Shown here piece after piece: positions 30,425 through 43,013 of a stretch of 64,000 nucleotides of DNA. How positions within the stretch are numbered: position 1 is the first letter of the stretch; the number at the start of each line of letters is the position of its first letter. The position numbers were made by a program, and so were the translations under genes. This DNA is from Brachyhypopomus gauderio (Eukaryota; Chordata; Actinopteri; Gymnotiformes; Hypopomidae). The notes under the pieces are model-generated. The model did no database searches. It was given only the letters and a program-made list of their open reading frames with translations, and was not told the DNA's origin. The DNA lies in contig NW_027506892.1 in NCBI RefSeq assembly GCF_052324685.1, positions 1,679,809 to 1,743,808 of the forward strand, read 5' to 3'.

Positions 30425-33068
30425 TTTGTATCCCAAGTTTGTCTGATAACATTAGATTCACGCTGTTTAATCTACACTCCTTCTATTGTAAAATTTAGGC
30501 AAGATTGTAGGCAGGCTGAGAGACGTTGGTGAAGGTCAGAATTGCAAGTACATTTTGATATTTATAAAACAACATTGCACAATTACAACAGTGAAGTGAA
30601 ATCAGCAAGGAAAAACTATTTCTCTACCTTAATTCATTCATCAAATAATAACTCGGCTGTCTTGTTCAGAAGTATAGATCAGCTAGTAAACCCCACCTCC
30701 TGTTTCTTCCCTGAGACTGTTTCAGTTGAAAAATGTGATGAGTTTGCAATATTTTTTAGGGACAAGATTACTAGTATAAGGCAGAACATAGCAACAAGCA
30801 CTAATAGACTATCAACCCTTATATCAGTTACTCAGCCTAACTTTAATATGTCTTATTTCCAAGAAGTTGACAACACTACTTGATGTGATCTCATCACTAA
30901 AATCCTCTACTTGTGAACTGGACCCTTTACCTACATGCTTTTTCAAGCAGGTTCTGAGCTCATTAGCAAATGAAGTTCTAACGATTGTTAATCAGTCTCT
31001 GCAATTGGGTGAATTCCCTAACTTTTTAAAAACAGCAATGGTTAAACCACTATTAAAGAACAGAAATCTTGATCCCACAATTCTCAATAATTATCGACCT
31101 ATATCTAACCTTTCCTTTCTTAGCAAAGTCATTAAAAAAAGTTGTGTCAATCCAGTTGAATGATTATGTAAAAGTAAATCAAATAAATGACACTTTTCAA
31201 TCTGGTTTCAGAGCTCTCCACAGCACTGAAACAGCCCTAGTTAAGGTAGTAAATGACTTGAGATTGAATACGGATGCAGGCAAACTCTCAGTCCTTTTTC
31301 TGCTGGATTTAAGCACCGCTTTTGACACGGTTCATCATGAAATTCTTCTTGATCGACTACAGAGCTGGGTAGGCCTTAGTGGCTTAGTCTTAGACTGGTT
31401 TAGATCGTACCTAACTGGGCGTGATTACTATGTAGCATTAGGTACCTCTTCCTCCACACGTCAAAAAATAACTTGTGGCGTCCCCCAAGGATCAATTCTT
31501 GGGCCGTTACTATTCAACCTATATATGCTTCCGTTACCACATATCATTAATAAACATGGTATTAGTTATCATCAATATGCAGATGACACTCAACTTTACA
31601 TTTCTCTAGAACCTAAGGCCCTAAAATCAATTTGCTCACTGTTTGACTGCATAGATGATATACAGACATGGATGTCTGACAATTTTCTGCAATTAAATAA
31701 ACAGAAGACAGAAGTTCTTGTTTTTGGCAGTGATTCACAAAGAAATGATGTTTAAATATTTAAATAAAATGAATCTGAATGCCAGACAATGTGTTAAGAA
31801 CCTGGGCGTCACCTTTGATAATGAGCTCAGCTTCAAATCACACATCATGACTACATACAAGACAGCTTATTTTCACCTTCGAAACATTGCTAAGGTCCGA
31901 GATATGCTCTCTCCTGCTGACAGTGAAAAACTTGTCCATGCATTTATCACATCAAGGCTAGATTATTGTAACGCTGTTCTGTCTGCTCTTCCAAAGAGCT
32001 CTATTTCGCACCTACAGAGAGTTCAGAATGCGGCTTCAAGGGTTCTGACCCACAGGAGAAAGAGACATCATATTACACCTGCACTCCACTCACTGCACTG
32101 GTTACCTGTCAGCTTTAAGATAGATTTTAAGGTTCTAGTCATGGTTTTTAAATGTCTTCATGGTCTTGCCCCTCTTTACCTCAGTGAAATGATGGTTAGA
32201 TATGTTCCAGTCAGGTCTCTGAGGTCTTCAAACAGTAATCTACTGGTGATTCCTAGATGCCGATTAAAGATTGGCGAGGGTGCTTTTAGCCACTATGGCC
32301 CAAAGCTCTGGAATTCTCTTCCTGAAGAGCTCAGAGGCATTTCATCCCTGAATAGTTTCAAGAACAGTCTCAAAACATTTCTGTTTAGATCTGCTTTTAG
32401 TTAAGAAACTCTAGTCTATTATTTTATAATTTGTCACTTTATTTAATTATTTCTTTTTATCTTTAATTTTAATATTTTATTGTTATCTTCTTATATTTAC
32501 TTTAGTTTTATTTACTTTACTTTTTTATTATATTGTTGTTACGGAACAGCTCCGGACCCTTCCCTGTGGGCGTGCTGCTATGTTGTCTGCGTGTCGTTAT
32601 GTCCATGTTTGTACTTCCGTGGGTGTGGGTTGTTTGTGAGCATGTTCGTGGTTACACCTGTGCCTTGTCTCGAGGTCACGTGGGTCTGTGTAATTCACCT
32701 ATTTAATGTGCGTTAGCGCAGTGTCGTGTGCTCGTCTTTGTCTAAAGTTCATGCCCATGCAAACATCGCGTCTAACCCTAACCCTAGCTCCGCTCGTGCT
32801 GGACTTTGCGTGTTTGTGTGTTGATTAAACGTTGAATGTTCACTGAAAGACGCGTGTCGTGCCTCCTGCTTCCTCCAGCACCACAGCGTCACAATTGTTT
32901 ACTTTACTTTTTTACATTTTATGTTATTTTACTTTAATTTCTTCTAACATTTCCTTTTTGTCTTCTCCTTTTTATGTTTCTTTTATTTATACTGTAAAGC
33001 ACATTGAGTTGCATGTACGTATGAAAGGTGCTATACAAATAAAGATTATTATTATTTATTATTATTAC
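30425..33068 (+). mobile_element. L2-clade LINE in long gene B (paralogue of 7970-10247)
   Basis: RT fragments 30542-30883, 30867-31163, 31069-31755 and 31718-32404 with [25 protein letters not shown] and QYADDTQLY. The C-terminal frame 31718-32404 is longer than in unit A because a stop present there is absent. The L2 tail ends in TTATTAC beside the donor of exon 33069-33114. A solo LTR splits the 3' UTR at 32537-32893. Confidence 0.8.
32537..32893 (+). mobile_element. 357-bp solo LTR, private to unit B
   Basis: TGTTACGG...GCGTCACA flanked by a perfect ATTGT duplication at 32532-32536 and 32894-32898. Unit A carries the empty site (TATTGTTTACTTTA near 10071). It contains an ATTAAA signal near 32825. 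It therefore inserted after units A and B separated. Confidence 0.85.
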
Positions 33069-34642
33069 CTGAGTGTTTGTCCTTCATCACAGGATCCGTT
33101 CTGACCTTCCCACGCTGTAACGTCACACAAGCAGAGAGGTTTCACTGCCATTCACGCTCGTAAACTCATATCCAGATTCATAAAACATGTCATATATAAC
33201 TTCCACAAGAATGTAGCACTCACTCAGGTCAGAGGTCACACTGCCTACCATGGAGGTCGTTACAGTGAGTCAGAACCACACAACTGGTCCCTCAAACCCA
33301 GACACACGCTGCTTGTCTACAGTTTCAGTTGCATTGTGATTATATTCATGCATTTTGCATTTTCTGAAGCAATTCACAATTTCACTGCCTTTTAATGCCA
33401 AAGCAAACAAGACTATACACAGCATCTGTCTTGTTGTTCAGCGTATGCTGAATATGCCATAGTACCGGTTCTGTGTGCAGCGAGTCCAGATCGCTGTCTG
33501 TGGTGAACAAGTCTGTCCTCCTCAGAGGAACTACAGAAGCTCAGAGATCTATATGAACACAGTACCTACGTCTACAGCACTGAAAATGGTTTATTCTGAT
33601 GCACTGTATATTTTTACTCTATATTATTGTTGTCTGACACTGTGAATATGAGTAAATCTACTTCATTTTAATGACAGAAACAGCTCAGAGAAGGTCTGGC
33701 TCACAGATGAAGCCAGGAGCTACCTGCTAGGGGTCTGGGTTTGGGCGTTTGTGAAGAATGCCTACTGGGGTTGTGTGTTGTGCTCAGATATCCTGCCATC
33801 TGGGCTTCAGTAACGCGTACAGTATCACTGCCCAGACTGTCCGTGGCTTAGGACAGAACCATCAAGAATAACAGTTACATTAACTCGACTTTGAGTTAAC
33901 TCAAATACATTAACTGTGCCCCTACGGTCCCCCACTGACAAAAAACCCAACATTTTTAAAGAGATTGTTGCACCCTTTTAAATGAAAATCATGATTTCAT
34001 AAAGGTCCAGTTCAGAAGGTATGTACATAAAGCTATGCTGCCTCCTACTGGTTGATTCCTGTCAGTTCAACTCATTATAATTAAAATCTCTCCAGTCTTT
34101 TAAGACTTCTCCATTACATCTGTGGACACTCAAATGAGTATCGTCCCACAACAGGCCTGTAGGTCATTTGAATCCTGGGCAGAAGCTCGTTTCCTTATGC
34201 TGAACTGAGACCAGTTCCCACCCCACCCCCATCCCCATCGACCTAATCTATATGGTCACTGGAAACTGATCTGAGGTCAGCATACCTGTTCCAGTTGAAC
34301 GTGGCACTGGAACGTCCAGCATCACATCTCTGAATCTTGAGCTGAAGTCTTCAGTGCACACGCTCTCCTCCTCTTCCTCGTCCTCTTCCTCCTCTTCCCC
34401 TGTTACCTATTAAAGATGCTATTTTAGCTTTGTTATACTGTTGTACTGTTTGTACTGTTTGTCCACAGTGGCAGTTGTCCTGTTGTTGTGTTGTGTTCGT
34501 CCCTCAGGGGGGCGGGGCATATAATCTGCCTCACCTTTCACTTTAAAAATACATAATAATATAAAATGAAAAAAAAAATTATGAAATGTGTCATACATAA
34601 ATAATATAACAAATATTGTAATGTCTTAATGTAATGATGAAA

Positions 34643-34682
<40 letters not shown>

Positions 34683-37246
34683 CAATGGTAGTTCCCAGCA
34701 GTCGTTCCAGTCTCCAAAGACACTGCTCAGTCTTCGAGCCGCCGGGTCCTGCAGCTCCCAGTGTCTGCCAGGAGGGGGCAGTAAAGAGGCGAACACGATC
34801 ACTGCCCCGTTCTTGCTGGCCACCTCGCTCCACTATGTTTATAGTGACCTCTGTAACGGCAGGGAAACAGGCAACGGTTCGGCGTTACAGGAGGCACTGC
34901 ACCCTGGGACGGGACCATTATTGGCCTGTTTTACCTGTGGAAGTGTCCGGGAGGTCAGAGTTTGACTCGTTGGGCGTGGAGGTAGTGTTGCCAGTGGGAG
35001 GGGGCGTGGTGCTCAGGACAGAGTCTTTAATCATAGACTTACTGCTTCTGAGGTGCACTGAAAATAATTTTAAAGATATAAAAAAGACCACATGTGCTAT
35101 ATCCTAAAACAAATATTGAATTTGGGCATCATCCTAAAATGATTTAGATTATATTTATTTTCAAAAATCAGAGGAAAAAAAATCCAATTAAAATAAAAAA
35201 TTTTCAAGTATCCAGATTCTGGACAGTCTGCAGAATTGACACCCAGTTAAAGGCACTGGTTCCCAGTCCGAGTCCTTGGATCTCAAGCTCAGTGTATTTT
35301 TGTATTCTCACTCATCTCATGAAGGTTGATGAGTTCTATACCTGCTCAATGAGCTGAATCAGGTGTGAGACAGGTGAGAGCATGAGAAAACGTGATGAGT
35401 GTGGTACTGGTCCCAATGACACACCCACAGATCACGCCCACAGATCACAGGCCACGCCCACCGCCATCTGCTAACGTGATCCTCAGAGACCTTGAGTCTA
35501 CCTGAGTGGAGAACGTTCTCCGTCTTGCCGTTCCCTCCATTTGGTCGGCCATGACTATGAGTCTAGGGACACAACAGAAATTTAGCGTAAATTTAGAAAT
35601 TTAACTTTTGTAGTAAATATCCTCATTCTCACCCACTACACATTCATGCTTTTTTTGCAGGTGTACAAGGTAATTTTAACACATTTGCTGGTTAAATGAT
35701 CATATTCTCTGCTTGTATCTATATGGCACAAATCAGGGATATAAGACCCCACAAAAGCATCCTTGTATTAATATAACTGATCAAACAAATGATCTTTTGC
35801 CTGAAAGAAATGTCTTTTATCATTTTGTTATGGAGGTCACGGGGTTAGTCCCAGTTTTAGGAACCAGAGACATCGTGTTATTTCCTTACTGGACAAGCAA
35901 GGCCTTCACCAGGTGTGCCAGGTGTGCCAGATGTGCGTGAGCCAGACACACGTGAATATGTCTGCACGCTGGTTCCCAACACTTCAGCTGCGTTATCACT
36001 GTAGTGTTGAGCCAGTGACTTTGTGACGTGTTACACAACGTCAACATTTACTCATTTAACTGCTGGAAATGCAGTTTTTCAATGAAGAAACAGAAAGGAA
36101 GAAATATTGTGAGTGGCCTCCCATCTGACCTGCAGCCTACTGAGCTGATCATCGATGGCGTCAAGCAGGAGATCGCAGTGGTCTCTGCAGAGAGCAGCTG
36201 GGTCCAGACAGAAACCACTGGTCACCTCTTCAACACCATCTGAGAACAGAGAACAGGCAGAAACTAACATTAAAATGAAAGACTGAAAAGACACTCCATT
36301 GCTGTTGTGATTGGTCAGATTATAACCCATGAACTACTGCAGTACACAGTGTTAATATGGAACGTTAACACAGAGGTATCTGGGATCAAAATAATGTGTG
36401 ATTATATTTAGAAGTCGCTGCACCTTAAACAACAGCGTCAGTTCTTTGTATATAGACAGGCTCCTTTAAAGCTCAGTTAAAGCTCAGTTAAAGCGCATGC
36501 ACCTCCACCCACACCTACAAGACTGATCCAGAATCAGAGTAAAAGTCTAAGACAAGCATTCAGACCAGCACAGAGGCGATCATCTGTGTCATCAGCTTCT
36601 CCGTGGCTTCCAACGTCCATCACCTACAACACGCAAGTCAAAAAACACAACATGAAACTGCACTTCCCAACATTACAGCCTCTGTAATATAACTTTTACC
36701 CAACAAACTGTAGTGTAGTGAATGTATCATTTTCAAACTAATTAAAGGGTCGTTCATTCATGTTTTATTCGGTTTTAGCTCGTTTGTTATGCTGAAACAC
36801 ACGTTTGGAGAGCTGGAGCGACTGTTGGTGGCCTGTTGCCCGGGGAACAAACGGGGAACAAACTGGGACCCGCCAGTAAACGCGGTCCGGTCTGGTGGGA
36901 AATAAAGGCTCACACATTCCAGTCCCACATGTGTATCCACCAAAATGTCTTAAGAGTTGCGCACTGTATCGTGTTAGTACTATGTTGCTTCTTGAAGCTA
37001 AACGTTTACCAACTAAATGAAAGTGGATATAATAAAGGCGAACGTGCATGTTTAAGAGCTGCTTGCGCGTCGTTTATAACGTCCTTTATCACATTAGAGC
37101 ATCGTGTAAACACACCAATGATCAAATCATCTTTCGTTTTGTTTGACCTAACGAATCAAGACGCACGTATACTCACAGTTGGTTTGGGTCTGGATCTCAA
37201 CCCTGCTGCGGGACTGATGGACTGAGCTGCACACATCGCTTGACAT
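33069..37246 (-). CDS. 5' exon block of long gene B
   Basis: The start exon 37177-37246 encodes MSSDVCSSVHQSRSRVEI and ends with donor GTGAGT. Exon 36130-36239 encodes EEVTSGFCLDPAALCRDHC plus LLLDAIDDQLSRLQ. 35502-35562 encodes THSHGRPNGGNGKTENVLHS. 34935-35057 encodes KDSVLSTTPPPTGNTTS and more Ser/Thr. 34681-34850 encodes VERGGQQERGSDRVRLFTAP and WRLERLLGTTIG, and its donor runs straight into (GT)n. 34286-34406 has an acidic run of 11 Glu/Asp, then SVCTEDFSSRFRDVMLDVP. Shorter exons follow at 33724, 33466 and 33069. Phases are consistent from exon 1 through 33466; the phase at 33069 does not fit. Confidence 0.6.
36835..36848 (-). promoter_or_regulatory. X-box-like site in intron 1 of long gene B
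   Basis: GTTGCCCGGGGAAC, as at 13989-14002. Here GGGGAACAAAC is duplicated directly afterwards. Confidence 0.35.
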
Positions 37247-39243
37247 TCACAGACGCACGCGCCGCAGGATCTTAGCAACCATCAGTCCTGCAGACCCAAC
37301 ACACCCTAAAAAGAACTTGAACTGAAGACACATGGAGCGGTTCAGGTAATGCTAGACATTCAAATGGCTTCAGTTCACTGGTGCATAATCAAACATTTCT
37401 CACATTTGTGAACACACATTATAGATCAGATTTCCCATATTTCACATTGTCAGATGAGGCTTGACTTGTCCACCCATGTGATCAAGACTCGTTTCAGTCC
37501 TGTCTTTGTGTGCATATACTTGGCGATCGATCGTGATATAATACTTAATTTGTGTCCATTTACACCTCCACTCCCCTAACAATTTACACTCCAATTTTAT
37601 TTGCTGATAGTGCCACACACTCATTACACTCCATGTCTCAAAGGTTGCCCACCCCTGGCATAGAGCATACCTGTCAACTCTCCCGTTTTGGCTGGGAAAC
37701 TACTACCATATTTTACCCCTCTTTCCCGATGTCCTCCCGTATTAATATTTTCCCGTAAATTCCCGTATTGTAATATAGTATATATAGGTATGATGACAAA
37801 ATTTTCAAACAGCCTCAAGCTTTAAAAGAATCACATATCTAGACAGAGCTGAAATATACCTTTAAAATGATACCTGGATTTTGAAAATTGGTTGAGAATT
37901 GATAAAGTTATGATATTTATAATATCATGTACCACATTAAAATATAATACATTAATTACAATAGAAGTCGTGTGACTGAAATTCACATAATCTAATTCTA
38001 ATTAATCATAATTAATAATTAATCATAATCATAATCTAATTCGAAGTGATGTTAACTATATTAACATTTAACAACAAGTTATATCAGAAAACAATGAGAT
38101 TAAACTACACAACACTGGTATCAGTACCGATTTCAAGAAAACACTGTGGGAACGAGTTAAACCGAGACGCCGCTTTTAGCCTAAAGTTGCTAGCTACCGT
38201 GACGTTCGATACGCCAATGTCAATCATGACTACTTATTTTCCGCGGTCTAGTAAAATACTTTCGCCTGCACGGATTTCGATTAAATTTGGTCAGTATTGA
38301 GATAAAAGCTGTATTTTTAGGTCCACATATATTTCGATGGTGTCCGGAGCGTTGATGAAGAAAACAGACCGCTTGAAAACAACAAAGTATCTTCTCGCTG
38401 GTCTCCCGACCTGAAATCGCCTCAGAGTTGACTATAAATAGTGCCTGATGATTGGCTGGGTTGTGCTTGACGAAGTCACTGTAGTATTCAGGAAAAAACA
38501 TACACCTGCTAGGCGGTGAGGAGTGATGTTATATGACACCTTTACAAAAGTACAACGTAGTTTGGAACACATTACTGAGCCAGAATTTTTCGCATCGAAC
38601 GTTGGTTCGTCAGCATACCTAGTATAAATCTTAAAAGCATTCAAGCGCCTCTCCAAACTGAGAGAATGGCAACCTGCAGTAGCCCGAGTGTCAGTTCTCG
38701 CGAGATTAGCGCTGACAGCGGGAACAACAAACCCGAAAAACTAATCAGAGATGGATGAATGTAACGAGAGAGAAGGTGTTTCTATCAAAAAAGTGAAGAC
38801 GTCGTGTAAAATATAAGGGGTCCTGGACCTTGATTGGGCTGGAGGGAATGATCGCAGCGACCAGCGGAAAATTTTCCTTATTTTTAAATAAAAAACGTGA
38901 CAGGTATCTACTTTGCTGCCAGGGTGCTCCTTTTCTAATGTAATTCATTCAATTCCATCTCATTACTCCTTTATTTCAATGTATTATTTAAAGTAGAATT
39001 AATTTGCCCAAATTAAAATGGCAGTAGATACGAACAGTCTCAAATGTAAATTCATTCATGCTGCGGTTTATTGTGGTACTTCTGCATATTTTTAAATTTT
39101 TTTCTTAAAAAAAATAAATGTATAATAATGAACTTATTATTAAAAAGGAATAACTATTACTGAATAAAGTAATATATATATATTTTTTGTATAACCACAG
39201 TATGTTTTTGTTTACTTAGATGTTATGAATTGATTAATCGAAA
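37247..39243. other. divergent intergenic region between long gene B and small gene C
   Basis: Paralogous to 14390-16456. The poly-C run is deleted. The CGCG module near 38640-38830 has lost the first palindrome (a deletion joins CCAAACTGA to GAGAATGG) and retains TCTCGCGAGA at about 38696. No gene seen. Confidence 0.5.
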
Positions 39244-39388
39244 TGACGTCACAATACATCGATAGATAGATAGATAGATAGATACATACTTTATTGATCC
39301 CGAAGGAAATTTAGCATGACGTTGGTAAGTAGTAGAATTCCGTTTCTATAGTAACGACATAACACAACATAACCGAACGTATATAAGG
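39244..39388 (+). promoter_or_regulatory. promoter of small coiled-coil gene C
   Basis: CRE TGACGTCA at 39244-39251, X-box at 39342-39355 and TATATAAGG at 39380-39388. A 55-bp retroposon tail (39260-39314) pushes the CRE away from the X-box compared with copy B. Confidence 0.6.
39260..39314 (-). mobile_element. tail-only Rex3/RTE-like insertion in the promoter of gene C
   Basis: (GATA)n followed by TACTTTATTGATCCCGAAGG and AAATT is the inverted 3' end of fish Rex3-type LINEs. Copy B has the uninterrupted sequence ACATGACG at this spot. Confidence 0.65.
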
Positions 39389-39514
39389 CCGCACGTCAAG
39401 GCAGTCGACACCAGTGTGATATTTGTTGAGAAAAAGGAAAGACTGTACAGCATCACAGCTGAACATACAACTAATTAATACAGTAGTGGACAGTGGAGAG
39501 TTATAAGAAAGAAG

Positions 39515-40153
39515 ATGGACTGCAGTATACAGACTGAGATGGAAAGTGAAATTCTGAAAAGAAGTGAGGAACAAACAAAGGATTACACACAGACGCTGAG
39601 TGAACAGGAGGAGATGTTCAAGATGACAATTGAAAATATGATATCCAGGATTAATAAAGCCACAGATCAAGTAGAAACAGAGATGATAAAAAACAGAGAG
39701 ATGGTCAGTGAGTACAAGAAGATGGAAAAGGAGTGGGCAAGAGAGAGAGAAGAAATGAAGAACAGACTTAAGGAACTGGAGGATGAAAAGAGGGTGGTTG
39801 AAGAGGAGAGGAAGCTAATGGAGGAGGAGTGTATAAAGGAGACGAGAAGGTTGGCCGAGTACACAGCGAGGGAGGAGCTGGAGAAGATCAAGCTTAGGCA
39901 CGAGATCTTCTTCTACCAGGAAAACGAAAAGGCACGACTGAGTGAAGTAGAAGAACTTAGACAAAAGATGAAGGAGAATGAAAAGATAAAGGGGGAGCTA
40001 GAAGAAGAGTTGAGAAGGAATAAGGCTTCATGCCGCCTGAAGCAAATGGTGGCTAGAGCGTTTGTGAAGAAAGACGGAAAACCTGAGGGCTCTGAGAAGA
40101 GAACTCTGGGACGATGGTGGAGGAGCATATGGCGAAAATGGTTCAAGCACTGA
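39515..40153 (+). CDS. small coiled-coil protein with Trp-rich basic tail, copy C
   Basis: An intact 212-codon frame, one residue different from copy B (Thr instead of Ser near residue 21). It retains the extra GELEEELRRN...VKKDGKP segment and the RWWRSIWRKWFKH tail. Upstream is the X-box/TATA promoter with a retroposon tail inserted further upstream. Downstream paralogy with the other units fades within 1.2 kb, so this copy is no longer next to a long-gene 3' end. The product is expected to be a soluble coiled-coil protein; its role is not known. Confidence 0.7.
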   Translation: MDCSIQTEMESEILKRSEEQTKDYTQTLSEQEEMFKMTIENMISRINKATDQVETEMIKNREMVSEYKKMEKEWAREREEMKNRLKELEDEKRVVEEERKLMEEECIKETRRLAEYTAREELEKIKLRHEIFFYQENEKARLSEVEELRQKMKENEKIKGELEEELRRNKASCRLKQMVARAFVKKDGKPEGSEKRTLGRWWRSIWRKWFKH

Positions 40154-40161
40154 AGTGAAAG

Positions 40162-41290
40162 TGTGAGGAACCGCACATGATCTCCGTGTAGATGCGGTTC
40201 ACCTGCCGCTCATCGCGCCTCCCCATCGCAACTATTTAATCTTCCCCCTCACTCTTCTTGTGAAGTATTGGTGCCATGCCACGTATCGAGCGGTCTCTCC
40301 GTCTTACTGCTTTCCCCGTGTACCGACCTCTGATCTCCTCCTAGACCTCGTCCCTTGCCTAGTCCCTCTGAACCAGAACCATATAGCGAGAGAGTCGCGC
40401 CATCTCCGTTCACTCCAACGAACCCGTTTGATTACAGCAAATACGAGCAGCGCAGTCAAGCTGGACCAGTGGACCATCTGTGATACACTTTTACAGGTTA
40501 GTACGCTTAAAAAATCTGATTGTGTATTATAAGGACATCAGAATCAAATTAACATGTGCGTTAAAATGTGAATTAAAGCATTTTAGTGAATTATCCACCT
40601 CTTAATAAGCAGATTTACTTGTAGGAGTAATGATTAGTCCAAATGTTTCTGTCTAATGGGCTTGATGGCACATTTTGAGCTGTTTGGGGGTTGTTGGATT
40701 TTGAAGCTCGGCTACTGGAGTTGTTTTTCACCTTTGTGGATTGGCTCTTGCTTCCAAGCTGACCATCTTTTAACCGTTTCTTCTTTCTGTCATTTCGTAT
40801 TGTGCAGGGGGCTTCCTCTTTCTGAGTGCGGGGCGATGCACAAAAATGGTGCAAACAGCATCTGCTCTCAGCCTAGTCTTGCCCTGTTTGGTTCTGATGA
40901 ACTGGTCTGCCTCAAAATGTGCCTGCAGAGTGATGTGAGTTTACTCCTCACACATGACAACTCAGTTTTGTCTACCCATATACATATCCCATAGTGGGTG
41001 AATACACAGTATAAGAGAACACTTACTGGATACGTATACACTCATTACACGTATAAAAAAACAACCAAGGATGTGCAACAAATTCAAATTCATATCACAT
41101 CAATACTCATAATAATCATTTTCTCCTGTCTTTTTCTCCTCTCTCTCTTTAGGCCAAAGAACCACAGGGGATTCAATGGAGCTGCAACTAGATGGCACCC
41201 TCACCTGTTTGATAGCTCTGTGATCATTGTTTCAATAAAGACAGCTATTATCCGCACTTGGATCCTTGTCTGCCTGATTAGTACGTTACA
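40162..41290 (+). mobile_element. LTR element behind small gene C
   Basis: Same insertion as in copies A, B and D: TGTGAGG...GTTACA with GAAAG on both sides (40157-40161 and 41291-41295). 1129 bp, like copy B. Confidence 0.6.
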
Positions 41291-41332
41291 GAAAGTGTAG
41301 TAAACGAACCTGTGCCCTAGAGAGATTATAAA

Positions 41333-41700
41333 TAATATGGCATTTCATAATAATAATAATAATAATGATAAACGCATTCTATGAACTTCATTTTGTTTGG
41401 ATGTACCATTGCCACAGAGGGCACGCTGATGCCAACTCCTCTCTGAGGTTCACCATCTGCAACTATAGAACTATATTTGGATTATAAATACAGACTTATG
41501 CTAGTGGGCCGCCCAATGGAGGATGGGTTCCCTTTTGAGTCTTGGTCCTCCCGAGATTTCTTCCTAATCCCCACCATCATAGGGAGTTTTTCCTCACCAC
41601 TGTTGCCTCTGTCGCTCATTAGGGATCTGGACCCATACAATTGTAAAGCTGCTTTGTGATGTGTTGTAAAAAGCACTATATAAATAAATTTGACTTGACC
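41333..41700 (+). repeat. interspersed repeat module, unit C, with local inversion
   Basis: The module starts with sequence inverted relative to units A, B and D (GGCATTTCATAATAATAAT instead of ATTATTATTATGAAATGCC) and is clearly more divergent from the other units than the LTR before it. It extends to a complete 3' end, AAGCACTATATAAATAAA. Confidence 0.55.
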
Positions 41701-41888
41701 ATGTTACAATCATTATGATATTATATATATATATATATACACACTACTGTTCAAAAGTTTGGGGTCACTTAGAAATGTTATTTTTGAAAGAAAAGCAGTT
41801 TTTTTTATTTTGCTAACATTAAATGCATCAAAAATACACTCTATACATTATTAATGTGGTAAATGACTATTCTAGCTGTAAACGTCTG

Positions 41889-42803
41889 GGCCCGTATTTA
41901 TCAAACTTCTTAGAATTACTCCTAAGAATGCTGCTAAGAATTGACTTATGTCTAAAATAATTCTTAGTTAAAAGCTGAGACTAAAGGTTAGTTATCAAGC
42001 CTCTCAGTCTCACTTTAAGCGAAGTGTAGGAGCAATTCTTAAGTGTCAGTCTAAGAGCTGATTTACGACACCTGGCTGTGCCGCAAAGCTGGGCCTGTAT
42101 TTTTCAAACTTCTTAGAGTGGAATTTTGGACTTAAGTGCTGAAAAATTCTTAGATTTGCTCCTACTCACAGAGTTAAGTGTAAAATCACTTCAAAATTAT
42201 TGCATCCGTCAGTAATAAAGAAGCTGCTGGTGCTCCCGACCCTGCTGGCTTGAGCGCAGATTCTCCATCTGCCCCTCCCTCTCTGACAGCGCTTCCAAAC
42301 ACCTCCATGGCCGGAGGAAGAGTGGGCGTCTGAAGGCAGAGGACTCACTCCCAAATGACATACAAGAACTGACAAGGCAGACGTCAAAGCTTAAAATTAA
42401 AGTATTAAAATCGCAGCATGAATATTACAATCTTGCACGAAAAAAAATGAAAGGAAGAACAAAAAAAATTAATCCCATGCTTATCCTAATGCCTAATTAT
42501 TGTGCATATTTGTGCATTGTGCATATTTATGTGCATATTTATATATCTATAAAATTGAAATGTGTGAAGGTTCGCACGCGTCTCTGTCTTCTCAGTGCCA
42601 TCTCAGCCCCCTAGTGGCAACTCTTAACAACTTATGAGTCCTCTGGAGCAGTCTTAACTTTTCGGGAGAGTAAGAGTGATTCTTATACTTGAGAGTTTTG
42701 ATAACTGGCACTTACACTTAACTCTGTGAGTAGGAGCAAATCTAAGAATTTTTCAGCACTTTAGTCCAAAATTCCACTCTAAGAAGTTTGATAAATACGG
42801 GCC
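41889..42803. mobile_element. PIF/Harbinger-like MITE nested in the Tc1
   Basis: Ends GGCCCGTATTTATCAAAC and GTTTGATAAATACGGGCC, with CTG at 41886-41888 and 42804-42806. A second start-like copy of the terminus lies at 42088-42184 and is the inverted complement of 42705-42803 over about 95 bp. An internal plus-strand frame contains DIQELTRQTSKLKIKVLKSQ, which resembles the C-terminal part of Myb-like Harbinger proteins. The family assignment is tentative. Confidence 0.6.
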
Positions 42804-43013
42804 CTGGTTGTTAATGCAATATCTACATAGATGTATGGAGACCCATTTCCAATAACCATCACTCCAGTGTTCTAATGGTACATTGTGTTTGCTAACTCTG
42901 TAAGGAGGCTATTGGATATTTAGAAAACCCTTGAAAACCCTTGTGCAAGTAGGTTAGCACAGCTGAAAACAGTTTTGCTGATTAGAGAAGCTATAAAACT
43001 GACCTTCCTTTAA

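Larger units (their letters stand above)
20629..37246 (-). pseudogene. long coiled-coil gene, copy B (full 5' end, next-to-last exon truncated)
   Basis: This is the most complete view of the gene. Exons on the minus strand: 37177-37246 (ATG at 37246), 36130-36239, 35502-35562, 34935-35057, 34681-34850, 34286-34406, 33724-33804, 33466-33530, 33069-33114, 29616-30300, 28883-28995, 27888-28080, 27328-27453, 26968-27093, 26571-26741, 26381-26443, 26193-26288, 23070-23171, 22719-22901, 22347-22388, remnant 21437-21530, and terminal 20629-20677. Phases agree at nearly every junction; one join, 33466 to 33069, is unresolved. The predicted order is a Ser/Thr/acidic N-terminus, a PPSTPT repeat, a long coiled coil, and an acidic tail DFDDGDDA. 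A deletion removed the acceptor half of exon 21437, so the end of the protein is lost or altered. Function is not recognised; a structural or centrosomal-type coiled-coil protein is a guess. Confidence 0.55.

Noticed and set aside
32770-32800. Telomere-like CCCTAACCCTAAC-type sequence
   Set aside because: Only two repeats inside a solo LTR; not an interstitial telomere.
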